From Paenibacillus alginolyticus DSM 5050 = NBRC 15375 (lineage in GTDB: Bacteria; Bacillota; Bacilli; Paenibacillales; NBRC-103111): DNA of 64,000 nucleotides. Shown here piece by piece: positions 17,594 through 26,061 of this stretch (the first letter of the stretch is position 1; each line of letters begins with the position of its first letter). Location: positions 1 through 64,000 of the forward strand of contig NZ_AUGY01000025.1 of assembly GCF_000422905.1 (NCBI RefSeq). Direction: 5' to 3'. A program made the translations under genes and the position numbers. Under the pieces are notes generated by a model that was given only the letters and a program-made list of their open reading frames with translations, was not told the DNA's origin and made no database searches.

Positions 17594-19593
17594 AAGAGCT
17601 GCTCTATGGTGTCGCCTATTATAGGGAATACATGCCCTATGAACGATTGGACCAAGATATCCAGATGATGAAGGATGCCGGTATTAATCTGGTGCGAATT
17701 GCCGAATCGACATGGAGCACGCATGAACCGCAGAACGGAGTATTCGAGTTCTCACATGTCGATCGGGTGTTGGATGCGATGCATGAAGCCGGCATTAAGG
17801 TCATCGTCGGAACTCCCACTTATGCTATCCCCACTTGGATGGTCAAGGAACATCCTGACGTTCTGGCCGTTACTCCGAAGGGGCCTGGGCGTTATGGAGC
17901 TCGTCAAATTATGGACATTACGAATCCGACATATCTGTTTTATGCCGAAAGAATCATACGTAAGTTGATCGGGCATGTCCAAAATCACCCTGCGATTATC
18001 GGTTACCAGGTAGATAACGAGACCAAGCATTATCAGACTGCAGGTTCCAACGTCCAGTTCATGTTCGTGAAATACATGAAAGACAAGTTCGGAACCCTAG
18101 AACGTCTCAATCAGGAATTTGGGCTGGATTACTGGAGCAACCGAATTAATAGTTGGGAGGATTTCCCTTCCGTCGTCGGTACGATCAATGGCAGTCTAGG
18201 GGCGGAATTCGGTCGATTCCAAAGGAAGCTCGTTTCCGATTTTCTGACTTGGCAAGCATCAATTGTTAATGAATATAAACAACCAGGTCAGTTTGTCACA
18301 CATAACTTTGATTTCGAGTGGAGAGGTTTCTCTTTTGGTGTCCAACCGGATGTAGACCATTTTGCGGCGTCGGCATCTTTGGATATTGCCGGAGTGGACA
18401 TTTATCATCCTTCTCAAGATGGACTGACAGGAACCGAAATTTCGTTTGGCGGAGACGTTACTCGTGCTCTAAAAGGAACTAACTATTTCGTTTTGGAAAC
18501 TCAGGCGCAAGCTTTTCCTAACTGGACTCCTTACCCGGGACAATTAAGGCTTCAAGCGTTCAGTCACCTGGCCTCCGGCGCTAACATGGTCTCATATTGG
18601 CATTGGCATTCGATCCACAATTCAGCTGAAACCTACTGGAAGGGCTTGTTAAGCCACGACTTCGAGTCGAATCCCGTTTATGAAGAAGCCAAGACCATAG
18701 GCAGAGATTTTAACCGATTATCGCGGCATCTTGTGAATCTGCAGAAATTGAATCGGGTCGCGATGCTGGTCAGCAATGAGGCTTTGACGGCGATGGAATG
18801 GTTCCCTCTGCCCGGTCGTCAAGTCAACTATAACGATATTGTTCGGCTTATGTACGATGAGTTATATAAAATGAATATCGGTTGTGATATCGTTCATCCG
18901 GACAGTGATATGTTTGAGAATTATGAGCTGATTCTTGTTCCGGCACTATATGCAGCGTCAGATGGACTGCTGGAGCGGTTGAATACTTTCGTTAGAAATG
19001 GCGGGCATGTCGTGTATACGTTTAAAAGCGGCTTTGCGAATGAACATGTTAAAGTCCGCACCACACTTCAACCCGGGGCTATCGATGAAGCTTGCGGTAT
19101 CCGCTACAACATGTTTGTGGAGCCGAAATCTGTTTCATTCAAGGGTGACCCTTTTGAAGTTGGGCCCGAGGACAACACAGTGAAAACATGGATGGAATTG
19201 CTTACGCCTACGACGGCAGAAGTATTGGCCTCTTATGACCATCCTCATTGGGGAGCGTATGCGGCTATTACAAAGAACCGCTACGGGAAAGGCACTGCGA
19301 CTTATATTGGTTGTCTGCCGAGTTCTGCCGTGATGAGCAAAGTGCTGGAAATGACGGTCAAGGATGCCGGATTATGGGGGAAGGATCAAGATATACAGTA
19401 TCCCCTTATTGTGAAATCGGGTATTAACGGCCAAGGGAAGACCATTCGTTACTATTTTAATTACTCGGATCGTACCGAGACGTTGAAGTATCCGCATGCG
19501 GAGGGGAAAGAATTATTGAGCGGGCAGGCTGTGGAGCAAGGGGAGGTCTGGGAGCTGACTCGCTGGGGAATTGCGATTATCGAAGAAGCGTAA
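17590..19593 (+). CDS. GH42 beta-galactosidase
   Basis: A 667-residue GH42 enzyme releasing terminal beta-galactose. GVAYYREYMPYERLDQDIQM begins the barrel; E144 in YQVDNETKHYQ is the acid/base and E303 in FVLETQAQAF the nucleophile. A trimerisation-type domain and a short C-terminal beta domain follow. No signal peptide. It is coupled to GH30, divergent from the AraC regulator and ends in a terminator. GH42 with an intracellular GH30 suggests use of imported plant or microbial galactose-containing oligosaccharides. Confidence 0.94.
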   Translation: MKELLYGVAYYREYMPYERLDQDIQMMKDAGINLVRIAESTWSTHEPQNGVFEFSHVDRVLDAMHEAGIKVIVGTPTYAIPTWMVKEHPDVLAVTPKGPGRYGARQIMDITNPTYLFYAERIIRKLIGHVQNHPAIIGYQVDNETKHYQTAGSNVQFMFVKYMKDKFGTLERLNQEFGLDYWSNRINSWEDFPSVVGTINGSLGAEFGRFQRKLVSDFLTWQASIVNEYKQPGQFVTHNFDFEWRGFSFGVQPDVDHFAASASLDIAGVDIYHPSQDGLTGTEISFGGDVTRALKGTNYFVLETQAQAFPNWTPYPGQLRLQAFSHLASGANMVSYWHWHSIHNSAETYWKGLLSHDFESNPVYEEAKTIGRDFNRLSRHLVNLQKLNRVAMLVSNEALTAMEWFPLPGRQVNYNDIVRLMYDELYKMNIGCDIVHPDSDMFENYELILVPALYAASDGLLERLNTFVRNGGHVVYTFKSGFANEHVKVRTTLQPGAIDEACGIRYNMFVEPKSVSFKGDPFEVGPEDNTVKTWMELLTPTTAEVLASYDHPHWGAYAAITKNRYGKGTATYIGCLPSSAVMSKVLEMTVKDAGLWGKDQDIQYPLIVKSGINGQGKTIRYYFNYSDRTETLKYPHAEGKELLSGQAVEQGEVWELTRWGIAIIEEA

Positions 19594-19610
19594 CTGCTGA
19601 AGATACAAGG

Positions 19611-19638
19611 AAGACTGCCGAGTGTGGTAGTCTTCTTT
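19611..19638 (+). terminator. Rho-independent terminator after GH42
   Basis: GAAGACT-CC pairs with GG-AGTCTTC and is followed by TTTT. It closes the GH30-GH42 unit. Confidence 0.8.
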
Positions 19639-19744
19639 TGTTGCGCATGGCAGTGTATCGATTGGAGACAATTGTAAAAATACACTGTTCGCATGATTGG
19701 CGAAAGTGCCGTTTTATCACAGCTTTTGTTTTTTTGCGCATATG

Positions 19745-19885
19745 TGGATTCCACGAAAATAAGAGCCCCTAGAAGCTTCTATTTCGAGAAAAAGTAGCTA
19801 ATGGTGGACAATAAGAGTCTCCAGTTTGGTGCCGAACACTCGGCATATGGGTCATTCCACAGAAATAAGACGCTATAGCATCATT
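19745..19885. repeat. Three degenerate copies of a TCCAC-AAATAAGA intergenic repeat
   Basis: TTCCACGAAAATAAGAGCCC, GGACAATAAGAGTCTCC and TTCCACAGAAATAAGACGC occur in a row with similar spacing of about 60 bases. They fall between two genes and do not code. They look like decayed units of one dispersed repeat. Confidence 0.45.
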
Positions 19886-19890
19886 TTGGC

Positions 19891-20940
19891 CTAGTCTTTC
19901 GATGTATGATTCGCTCGCGAGGACAGTCTCTCGATGAAATGCGTATCAACCTTGATCTTCGTGCCTGCACTTTGCTCTAACTCAATCGATTCAATAAGCA
20001 GATCCACAGCGAGATAAGCCATTCGCTGCTTTTCTACATGGACGGTCGTTAATTCTGGCGAAATTATAACGGCTTCGGAGATATTGTCAAAACCGATAAT
20101 GGATACGTCATCTGGTATTTGGTATCCGAGCTCCTGAACCGTCTTCATAGCGCTGATGGCGATATAATCGCATTCACAAAATAGAGCGGTCGGCAAACGA
20201 TGCCCTTCCTTCAGAAACGCGAGCAACTGAGCTTTGAGCGAATCTTGGGAGGATAGGATGGTAGGAGCTACAGAAAATCTGTGGGTAATCAGAATCTCTC
20301 TGCCATGTTCTTGAATGGCTGAGGTAAAGCCACGCTTTCTTTCCTCGAAATTATGAATTCTCACATTCGATTCAATATAGCCAATATCGGTGTGCCCTAT
20401 CTCACAGAGATGAGTGCCGGCCTGATAAGCGCCCATAAAATTGTTAATCTCTACAAAATGAATCGGCAGGGTATCAAAGCAGGTATCTAAAACAACGAGT
20501 GGCGATTGAAGTTTATTGGCAATATCCGCGATTTGCTCCCTATTTAAGTTCGTACCTAGAAGGACGACCCCATTGCTTTTCTTTTCCTCTGCAACCATCC
20601 GAATATCCCTCTCCAAAAACTCCATATCGATGGAGGAAAACAGTAAGGAATAGCCTTTCGTACGGCATCGTTCTTCAATGAATTGGATAAGTTCCCGAAA
20701 GAATGGTTGTTGATAAAACTGCTCTAGTACGATGCCAGAGTTTGATATGACTAAAAAGGTAAGTGATTTAACTGTATGGTCAATGGATGGGGATTTTGCT
20801 CTAGGGAGGTATCCACTTTCCTGTGCGATTTGCAGGATGCGTTCACGTGTTTCTGGACTGATTCCAGGTTTTCCACTGAAAGCAAAGGATACGGCAGATT
20901 TGGAAACGCCTGCTAATTTCGCAATATCTTCCATCTTCAT
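19891..20940 (-). CDS. LacI family transcriptional regulator
   Basis: A 349-residue regulator with helix-turn-helix MEDIAKLAGVSKSAVSFAFS, the hinge segment, and a sugar-binding core including VSIIGFDNISEAVIISPELT. It is divergent from the isomerase-transketolase-kinase operon across a 325-base AT-rich gap crowded with TTTAGTT strings, so it most likely represses that operon. If the operon is for D-apiose, the inducer would be apiose or an intermediate; this is inference. Confidence 0.92.
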   Translation of the reverse strand: MKMEDIAKLAGVSKSAVSFAFSGKPGISPETRERILQIAQESGYLPRAKSPSIDHTVKSLTFLVISNSGIVLEQFYQQPFFRELIQFIEERCRTKGYSLLFSSIDMEFLERDIRMVAEEKKSNGVVLLGTNLNREQIADIANKLQSPLVVLDTCFDTLPIHFVEINNFMGAYQAGTHLCEIGHTDIGYIESNVRIHNFEERKRGFTSAIQEHGREILITHRFSVAPTILSSQDSLKAQLLAFLKEGHRLPTALFCECDYIAISAMKTVQELGYQIPDDVSIIGFDNISEAVIISPELTTVHVEKQRMAYLAVDLLIESIELEQSAGTKIKVDTHFIERLSSRANHTSKD

Positions 20941-20982
20941 TATCGGATTCCTCTTTTCATGTTAACTAATTCGTTAAGTAAG

Positions 20983-21220
20983 TTTAGTTTACACTTATTA
21001 ATAAACATATACAAGATAGAACTAATTTGTTTAGTTTTGTTTAGTTGATTATAAACTAAATTTTATTTTAAAATAGCTAAAATAAGACGTTGACACCCGA
21101 AATTTAGGGTGATAGGATGATTTTATAAATAAAGTTAAGTAAAAAGTTTATAGCGTGATTTGCTAAAATTAATAATTTTGTTTAGTTCGATCATTAAGTT
21201 CTTCCTTACGATGTTTAGTT
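20983..21220. promoter_or_regulatory. Divergent control region with repeated TTTAGTT operator-like sites
   Basis: The AT-rich gap between the LacI gene and the isomerase carries TTTAGTT at about 20,983, 21,030, 21,040, 21,181 and 21,213, and an inverted AAACTAAA at 21,053-21,060. TGTTTAGTTGATTATAAACT forms an imperfect palindrome. The clustering on both sides of the likely promoters suggests several operators and possibly looping. Confidence 0.5.
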
Positions 21221-21265
21221 GTTTATTCATCCATTTATCATTGATTTTTAGAGGAGAGACATGAC

Positions 21266-22699
21266 ATGAAGAAATTTAAACTGGGTTACGCCCCTACCCG
21301 TCGTTTTGTATTTAGTGCTGAAGATGCTTTCAAGTATAAGGTTCAAATCCGGGAGAAAATCGAGAGCTTCAGTTTGGACATCGACATCGTGGACTTGGAG
21401 GGATTGAATTCCGAGGGGCTGCTGTATGACGATCATATCAATGCGGATGCGATTATTGAACGCTTCAAAGAAGAAAAGGTGGACGCCGTCTTTTTTCCAC
21501 ACTGCAACTTTGGTACCGAGGATACAGTAGCGAGGGTTGGTAAAGCGCTTGGAAAGCCTGTGTTGTTATGGGGACCTCGCGATGAATCGCCTCTTGAGGA
21601 CGGTATGCGTTTGAGGGATACCCAATGTGGGCTGTTCGCCACAGGTAAAGTGCTGCGCCGTTTTAATGTGCCTTTTACGTATGTGACTAACAGTCGAGTG
21701 AATGATCCGGTATTTGAACGTGGATTTATCAATTTCATTGCCGCTGCGAATATTGTTCGTCAAATGCGTAACCTGCGTATTTTGCAAATTGGGCCTCGGC
21801 CAGCGTCTTTCTTGACGATGATGTGCAACGAAGGGGAGCTGCTGGAGCGGTTCGGCATCGAGATTCATCCCATCACGCTGATCGATATTCAACGGACATC
21901 TAAACAGATCGAAAAGGGAAGCAGTGCTGAGCTGAATGAAGCCATTACCTACATCAAGGAAAAGCTTGATTATAGCGAGGTTACCGAGGATGACGTGAAA
22001 CGTATTGCAGCCCTGAAAGTAGCGATGAAACAATACGCAACCAAAACCGGCAGTACAGCTATCGCCATCCAGTGCTGGTCTTCTCTTCAAGACGCTATGG
22101 GAATTATGCCTTGTCTGGCCAATGCAATTCTAACGGATGAGCAGATTCCGGTAACCTGCGAAACCGACATTCACGGAGCGATTACCTCCATCATGGTGCA
22201 GGCTGCTTCGATGAATCAAGCTCCGACGTTCTTCGCCGATTTGACGGTCCGTCATCCTGAGAATCCGAACGGAGAGCTGCTCTTTCACTGCGGTAATTTC
22301 CCAGTTTCTCTATCGGTTGAGGATAAGCCGAAGCTGCGTAAGCACTTCTTGTTCGATGATCATGCGCCAGGTACACACGAAGGGGAAATCAAAGGCGGCG
22401 GAATAACGCTGGCCCGCTTTGACGGTGACCATGGGGAATATCGATTGTTTTTAGGGCGTGCAAAAGGTATCCAAGGTCCTTATACACGCGGTTCTTATGT
22501 TTGGGTGGAAGTAAATGACTGGCCACTGTGGGAAGAGAAATTGGTAAAAGGACCTTACGTTCACCACGCCGTCGGAATTCATGCTAACGTGATTCCTGCA
22601 CTTTATGAAGCGTGCCAATATATACCAGGCCTTTCCCCGGATCCGGTCGATCCGACTATACAAGAAATTCAGGCGTGGCTGCGCGGCTCTGATCTGTAA
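21266..22699 (+). CDS. L-fucose/L-arabinose isomerase family protein, candidate apiose isomerase
   Basis: A 477-residue aldose-ketose isomerase of the FucI/AraA superfamily (COG2407 type). By pattern the metal ligands are E299 (PVTCETDIHG), D325 (FFADLTVRH) and H341 (LLFHCGNFP). It is shorter than classic FucI (~590) and typical for the broad group of unassigned members. It leads an operon with a two-subunit transketolase, an FGGY kinase and an apiosidase-like glycosidase. That set fits conversion of D-apiose to D-apulose. L-fucose is unlikely as there is no fuculose-phosphate aldolase here. Confidence 0.85.
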   Translation: MKKFKLGYAPTRRFVFSAEDAFKYKVQIREKIESFSLDIDIVDLEGLNSEGLLYDDHINADAIIERFKEEKVDAVFFPHCNFGTEDTVARVGKALGKPVLLWGPRDESPLEDGMRLRDTQCGLFATGKVLRRFNVPFTYVTNSRVNDPVFERGFINFIAAANIVRQMRNLRILQIGPRPASFLTMMCNEGELLERFGIEIHPITLIDIQRTSKQIEKGSSAELNEAITYIKEKLDYSEVTEDDVKRIAALKVAMKQYATKTGSTAIAIQCWSSLQDAMGIMPCLANAILTDEQIPVTCETDIHGAITSIMVQAASMNQAPTFFADLTVRHPENPNGELLFHCGNFPVSLSVEDKPKLRKHFLFDDHAPGTHEGEIKGGGITLARFDGDHGEYRLFLGRAKGIQGPYTRGSYVWVEVNDWPLWEEKLVKGPYVHHAVGIHANVIPALYEACQYIPGLSPDPVDPTIQEIQAWLRGSDL

Positions 22700-22705
22700 A
22701 CGCGT

Positions 22706-22748
22706 ATGCTTACGAAGCCAGTTTTGCTAACGCAAAACTCTTAGGAGG
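22706..22748 (+). promoter_or_regulatory. Hairpin leader just before the ribosome site, copy 2
   Basis: Near-identical to 11,818-11,860. AGTTTTGC-TAAC-GCAAAACT is a perfect 8-bp stem with a TAAC loop, followed by CTCTTAGGAGG. It lies between the isomerase stop and the transketolase N-subunit start. Confidence 0.55.
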
Positions 22749-22754
22749 GATTAT

Positions 22755-23600
22755 ATGAACCAGATAGAACTGAAAGCAAAAGCCATCCAGATCCGAATGG
22801 ATCTGCTGAGGATGATACACGGAGCCAAGACAGGACATACCGGCGGCTCCCTGAGCAATACGGATATTTTGACGGCCTTATACTATAAAATTATGAAAAT
22901 CGATCAACAGAATCCGAAATGGGCCGAGCGGGACCGCTTCATCGCTAGCAAGGGCCACTCCGTGGAATCACTATGGTGCATACTCGCCGACCTAGGCTTT
23001 TTCCCGAAAGAAGAACTTGGGACTTTCAGTCAGTTCGGTACACGTTTGATCGGCCATCCTAACAATAAGGTGCCTGGGATTGAAATGAACACTGGTGCTC
23101 TTGGGCATGGGCTTGCCATTTCGGTAGGCATGGCGCTTGCGGCTAAACGAGATGGTAAAAGCTATCGGGTATTCTGTCTCATGGGCGATGGCGAGCAGGC
23201 GGAAGGCTCTGTATGGGAAGCAGCTATGGCTGGTCCTCATTTCAAACTTGACAATCTCGTAGGTATTATTGACCGAAACCGCCTGCAAATTAGCGGCAGC
23301 ACGGAAGAAGTCATGGGGCTTGAGCCACTTGAAGAGAAATGGGCGGCATTCGGTTGGAACGTTGTTTCCATTGACGGAAACGATATGGAATCACTGGTTG
23401 AGGCTTTCGGTGCGGTACCAACTGTACCTGGAAAGCCTACCTTGGTCATGGCCAATACGGTGAAAGGCAAAGGGGTTTCCTTTGCCGAAAATAATCCTGC
23501 GTGGCACCATCACGTGCCGAACGATACACAGCTTTCGCAAGCTTTGGCAGAACTCTCTGCGGCGCTTGAGCTATTGAGTCAAGAAGGGCAGGTGCGCTAA
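22755..23600 (+). CDS. Transketolase, N-terminal (TPP-binding) subunit; AptA-like candidate
   Basis: A 281-residue thiamine-diphosphate subunit. KTGHTGGSLSNTDIL and ASKGHSVESLW are the N-terminal signatures, and GDGEQAEGSVWEAA at 144-157 with DRN about 28 residues later is the Mg-TPP motif. Split transketolases occur in several sugar pathways; the apulose-4-phosphate transketolase of D-apiose breakdown (subunits A and B) is one. The next gene, two bases on, is the C-terminal half, and the kinase follows, so a pathway-specific role is likelier than the central pentose phosphate cycle. Confidence 0.92.
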   Translation: MNQIELKAKAIQIRMDLLRMIHGAKTGHTGGSLSNTDILTALYYKIMKIDQQNPKWAERDRFIASKGHSVESLWCILADLGFFPKEELGTFSQFGTRLIGHPNNKVPGIEMNTGALGHGLAISVGMALAAKRDGKSYRVFCLMGDGEQAEGSVWEAAMAGPHFKLDNLVGIIDRNRLQISGSTEEVMGLEPLEEKWAAFGWNVVSIDGNDMESLVEAFGAVPTVPGKPTLVMANTVKGKGVSFAENNPAWHHHVPNDTQLSQALAELSAALELLSQEGQVR

Positions 23601-23602
23601 AC

Positions 23603-24538
23603 ATGAATACGATCCCTAACCGTCAGGTTATTTGTGAGACACTAATGAATTTGGCGGAAACCGATCAAGATATTATGGTTCTCACGAGCGATTCCCGAGG
23701 TTCCGCGGCTATGGCGCCTTTTGCCAAGGCGTTCCCAAATCAATTCGTTGAAGTTGGCATCGCCGAGCAAAATATTGTCGGCATCTCCGCTGGTCTTGCC
23801 CATAGCGGAAAGAAGCCTTTTGTCACTTCGCCAGCTTGTTTCCTAAGTATGCGCTCCATTGAGCAGATCAAAGTAGATGTGGCCTATTCTGGAACCAACG
23901 TGAAGCTTGTAGGCATAAGCGGAGGAGTCAGCTATGGCGCCCTCGGTATGTCACATCATTCTGTTCAGGATATAGCTGTAGCGCGAGCAATTCCGGGACT
24001 TGCGGTAGTATTGCCTGCCGATCGTCATGAAACGAAGAGAATGACAGAGGCTTTAGTTAAGCACCAAGGCGGCGTTTATGTTCGTATTGGTAGAAATGCT
24101 GTTGAGGATGTTTACGAATCCGATGACTATGAATTCGTGATTGGCAAAGCAGTGACGTTGCGTGATGGCACGGATCTGACGATCATTGCCACTGGGGAAA
24201 CGGTTCGGGTCGCCCTCGATACGGAGAAAGCACTCCAAGAGGTCGGCATATCTTGCCGCGTCATCAACATGCACACGATTAAGCCATTAGACGACGAAGC
24301 GATCATTCGGGCCGCAGGAGAAACAGGTCATATCATTACGGTTGAGGAGCACAGTATCTTCGGCGGGCTCGGCGCCGCAATCGCAGAGGTAGTCGTCCAG
24401 CATCAACTTGTTCCGATGCGTATTATCGGCATTCCGGATGAGCCGGCTATCGCGGGCAAAAGCTCGGAAGTATTCAAGCATTACGGGATCCACTCAGATA
24501 ATCTCAAGCGTGTAGCTCTTGAAATGCTTGGTAAGTAG
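23603..24538 (+). CDS. Transketolase, C-terminal (pyrimidine-binding) subunit; AptB-like candidate
   Basis: A 311-residue partner of the preceding subunit. E55 in VEVGIAEQNIVG is the Glu that activates the TPP aminopyrimidine ring. The middle has GGVSYGALGMSHHSVQDIAV and the C-terminal domain has INMHTIKPLDDEAI. Together the two subunits would move a two-carbon ketol unit. In the apiose pathway this uses apulose 4-phosphate and glyceraldehyde 3-phosphate to give xylulose 5-phosphate and dihydroxyacetone phosphate; that assignment is by context. Confidence 0.92.
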   Translation: MNTIPNRQVICETLMNLAETDQDIMVLTSDSRGSAAMAPFAKAFPNQFVEVGIAEQNIVGISAGLAHSGKKPFVTSPACFLSMRSIEQIKVDVAYSGTNVKLVGISGGVSYGALGMSHHSVQDIAVARAIPGLAVVLPADRHETKRMTEALVKHQGGVYVRIGRNAVEDVYESDDYEFVIGKAVTLRDGTDLTIIATGETVRVALDTEKALQEVGISCRVINMHTIKPLDDEAIIRAAGETGHIITVEEHSIFGGLGAAIAEVVVQHQLVPMRIIGIPDEPAIAGKSSEVFKHYGIHSDNLKRVALEMLGK

Positions 24539-24549
24539 GTGGGCAGCTC

Positions 24550-26058
24550 ATGATTGAAACCTATATCCTAGCCATAGACCAAAGCACTTCGGGTACGAAG
24601 GCCTTGATCGTAGATCGTTCCGGAAGTATCATCGCCCGTAGTACTGCCGAACATAAGCAGTATTATCCGCAGCCTGGCTGGGTGGAGCACGATCCAGTTG
24701 AGATTTATAACAATGTGAAAAGAACAGCTCATCATGCCATGGAATTGGCCGGTATTGAAGCCGGTCAGTTAGCTGGGCTGACCATCACCAATCAGCGAGA
24801 AACGGCAGTGGTTTGGGATCGAACATCCGGTTTGCCTGTCTATCCCGCTATCGTTTGGCAGTGTCAGCGGACAGCGGATCGATGCGCGGCATATAAAGCT
24901 GCCAACATGGAAGATATCGTTCGGGCCAAGACGGGCCTGCTCCTCGACCCCTACTTTTCTGCCACCAAGTGGGGATGGATATTGGAGCATGCAGAAGGCG
25001 CTAGGGAGAAGCTTGAACAAGGGAAGCTTCTGGCCGGGACAATTGACAGTTGGCTCCTGTGGAAGCTCACGGGAGGTAGCGTTCATGCCACTGATTTTAC
25101 GAATGCTAGCCGAACGTCATTATTCAATATTCATACGCTGGAATGGGACAAAGAATTATGTGAAGGGTTCCAGATTCCGTCCGCCTTATTGCCGGAAGTT
25201 AAATCCTCCGATGAGATTTTCGGCTATACGCAGGATCCAGCGTTATTCTCAGCAAAGATTCCTATCTCTGGCATCATAGGTGACTCTCAAGCCGCTTTAT
25301 TTGGCAATCAATGTTTTGATACCGGTATGGCCAAAGCGACGTACGGAACCGGCACTTCTGTACTCATGAACATTGGCGAGAAGCATGATCAACTTGGAAA
25401 TGGCTTGGTGACGACAATTGCATGGGGAATGAGCGGCAAGATCACCTATGCGCTTGAAGCTATCATTCGAACCTCCGGCGATACGATCAAATGGGTTCGC
25501 GACCAAATGGGCCTCTTTAGCAGTTTTGAAGAGATGGAGGAATTGCTTGCTCAAGCTCCGAATAACGAAGGTGTATACGTCGTTCCGGCCTTCGTTGGAT
25601 TAGGCGCTCCATACTGGGATCCCTATGCACGGGCAGCTATTATGGGGATGAGCCGCGGAAGTGGAAGGTCGCACATCATCCGTGCAGCGCTAGAGAGCAT
25701 TGCCTATCAAGTAAATGATGCGGTAAAGTTGATGCAAATTGAATCCGGTATCCGGTTGAAAGAACTGCGCGCAGATGGAGGCGCTTCCGATAATACCACG
25801 CTTATGCAGTTTCAAGCAGATGTACTGGAACGCAGCGTCATCAAATCGGAGGTTGCCGAGCTCTCTGCGATGGGTTCTGTTTATTTGGGAGGGCTAGGTG
25901 TCGGTTTTTGGTTATCTCTTGATGAGCTTAAAAACCGGGGCCAAGCTTATTCCGTCTATGAGTCAAAGATGCAGGAAAACATACGTGAACAGCATATCAC
26001 TGGATGGAATCATGCGGTAGCTTCGGTACTATGCACAAATAAAAAGGCGGAGGCGTAG
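24550..26058 (+). CDS. FGGY family carbohydrate kinase, GlpK-like; candidate apulose kinase
   Basis: A 502-residue kinase close in pattern to glycerol kinase: AIDQSTSGTKALIVD (phosphate 1 motif), TNQRETAVVWDR, AIVWQCQRTAD, GTIDSWLLWKLTGG and TGTSVLMNIG. Although GlpK-like, there is no glpF or glpD nearby. The spacing of 12 bases after the transketolase and four before the glycosidase puts it in the sugar operon. D-apulose is a branched ketose and its kinase (making apulose 4-phosphate) is known as an FGGY member, so this is the natural candidate. Glycerol or dihydroxyacetone remain possible. Confidence 0.85.
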   Translation: MIETYILAIDQSTSGTKALIVDRSGSIIARSTAEHKQYYPQPGWVEHDPVEIYNNVKRTAHHAMELAGIEAGQLAGLTITNQRETAVVWDRTSGLPVYPAIVWQCQRTADRCAAYKAANMEDIVRAKTGLLLDPYFSATKWGWILEHAEGAREKLEQGKLLAGTIDSWLLWKLTGGSVHATDFTNASRTSLFNIHTLEWDKELCEGFQIPSALLPEVKSSDEIFGYTQDPALFSAKIPISGIIGDSQAALFGNQCFDTGMAKATYGTGTSVLMNIGEKHDQLGNGLVTTIAWGMSGKITYALEAIIRTSGDTIKWVRDQMGLFSSFEEMEELLAQAPNNEGVYVVPAFVGLGAPYWDPYARAAIMGMSRGSGRSHIIRAALESIAYQVNDAVKLMQIESGIRLKELRADGGASDNTTLMQFQADVLERSVIKSEVAELSAMGSVYLGGLGVGFWLSLDELKNRGQAYSVYESKMQENIREQHITGWNHAVASVLCTNKKAEA

Positions 26059-26061
26059 ACA

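Noticed and set aside
21266..22699. L-fucose pathway
   Set aside because: No fuculose-phosphate aldolase or fucose mutarotase; a split transketolase does not belong to that pathway.
24550..26058. Glycerol kinase for glycerol use
   Set aside because: Sequence is GlpK-like, but there is no glpF, glpD or glpP nearby and the gene is packed inside a sugar operon, so I favour a ketose kinase.
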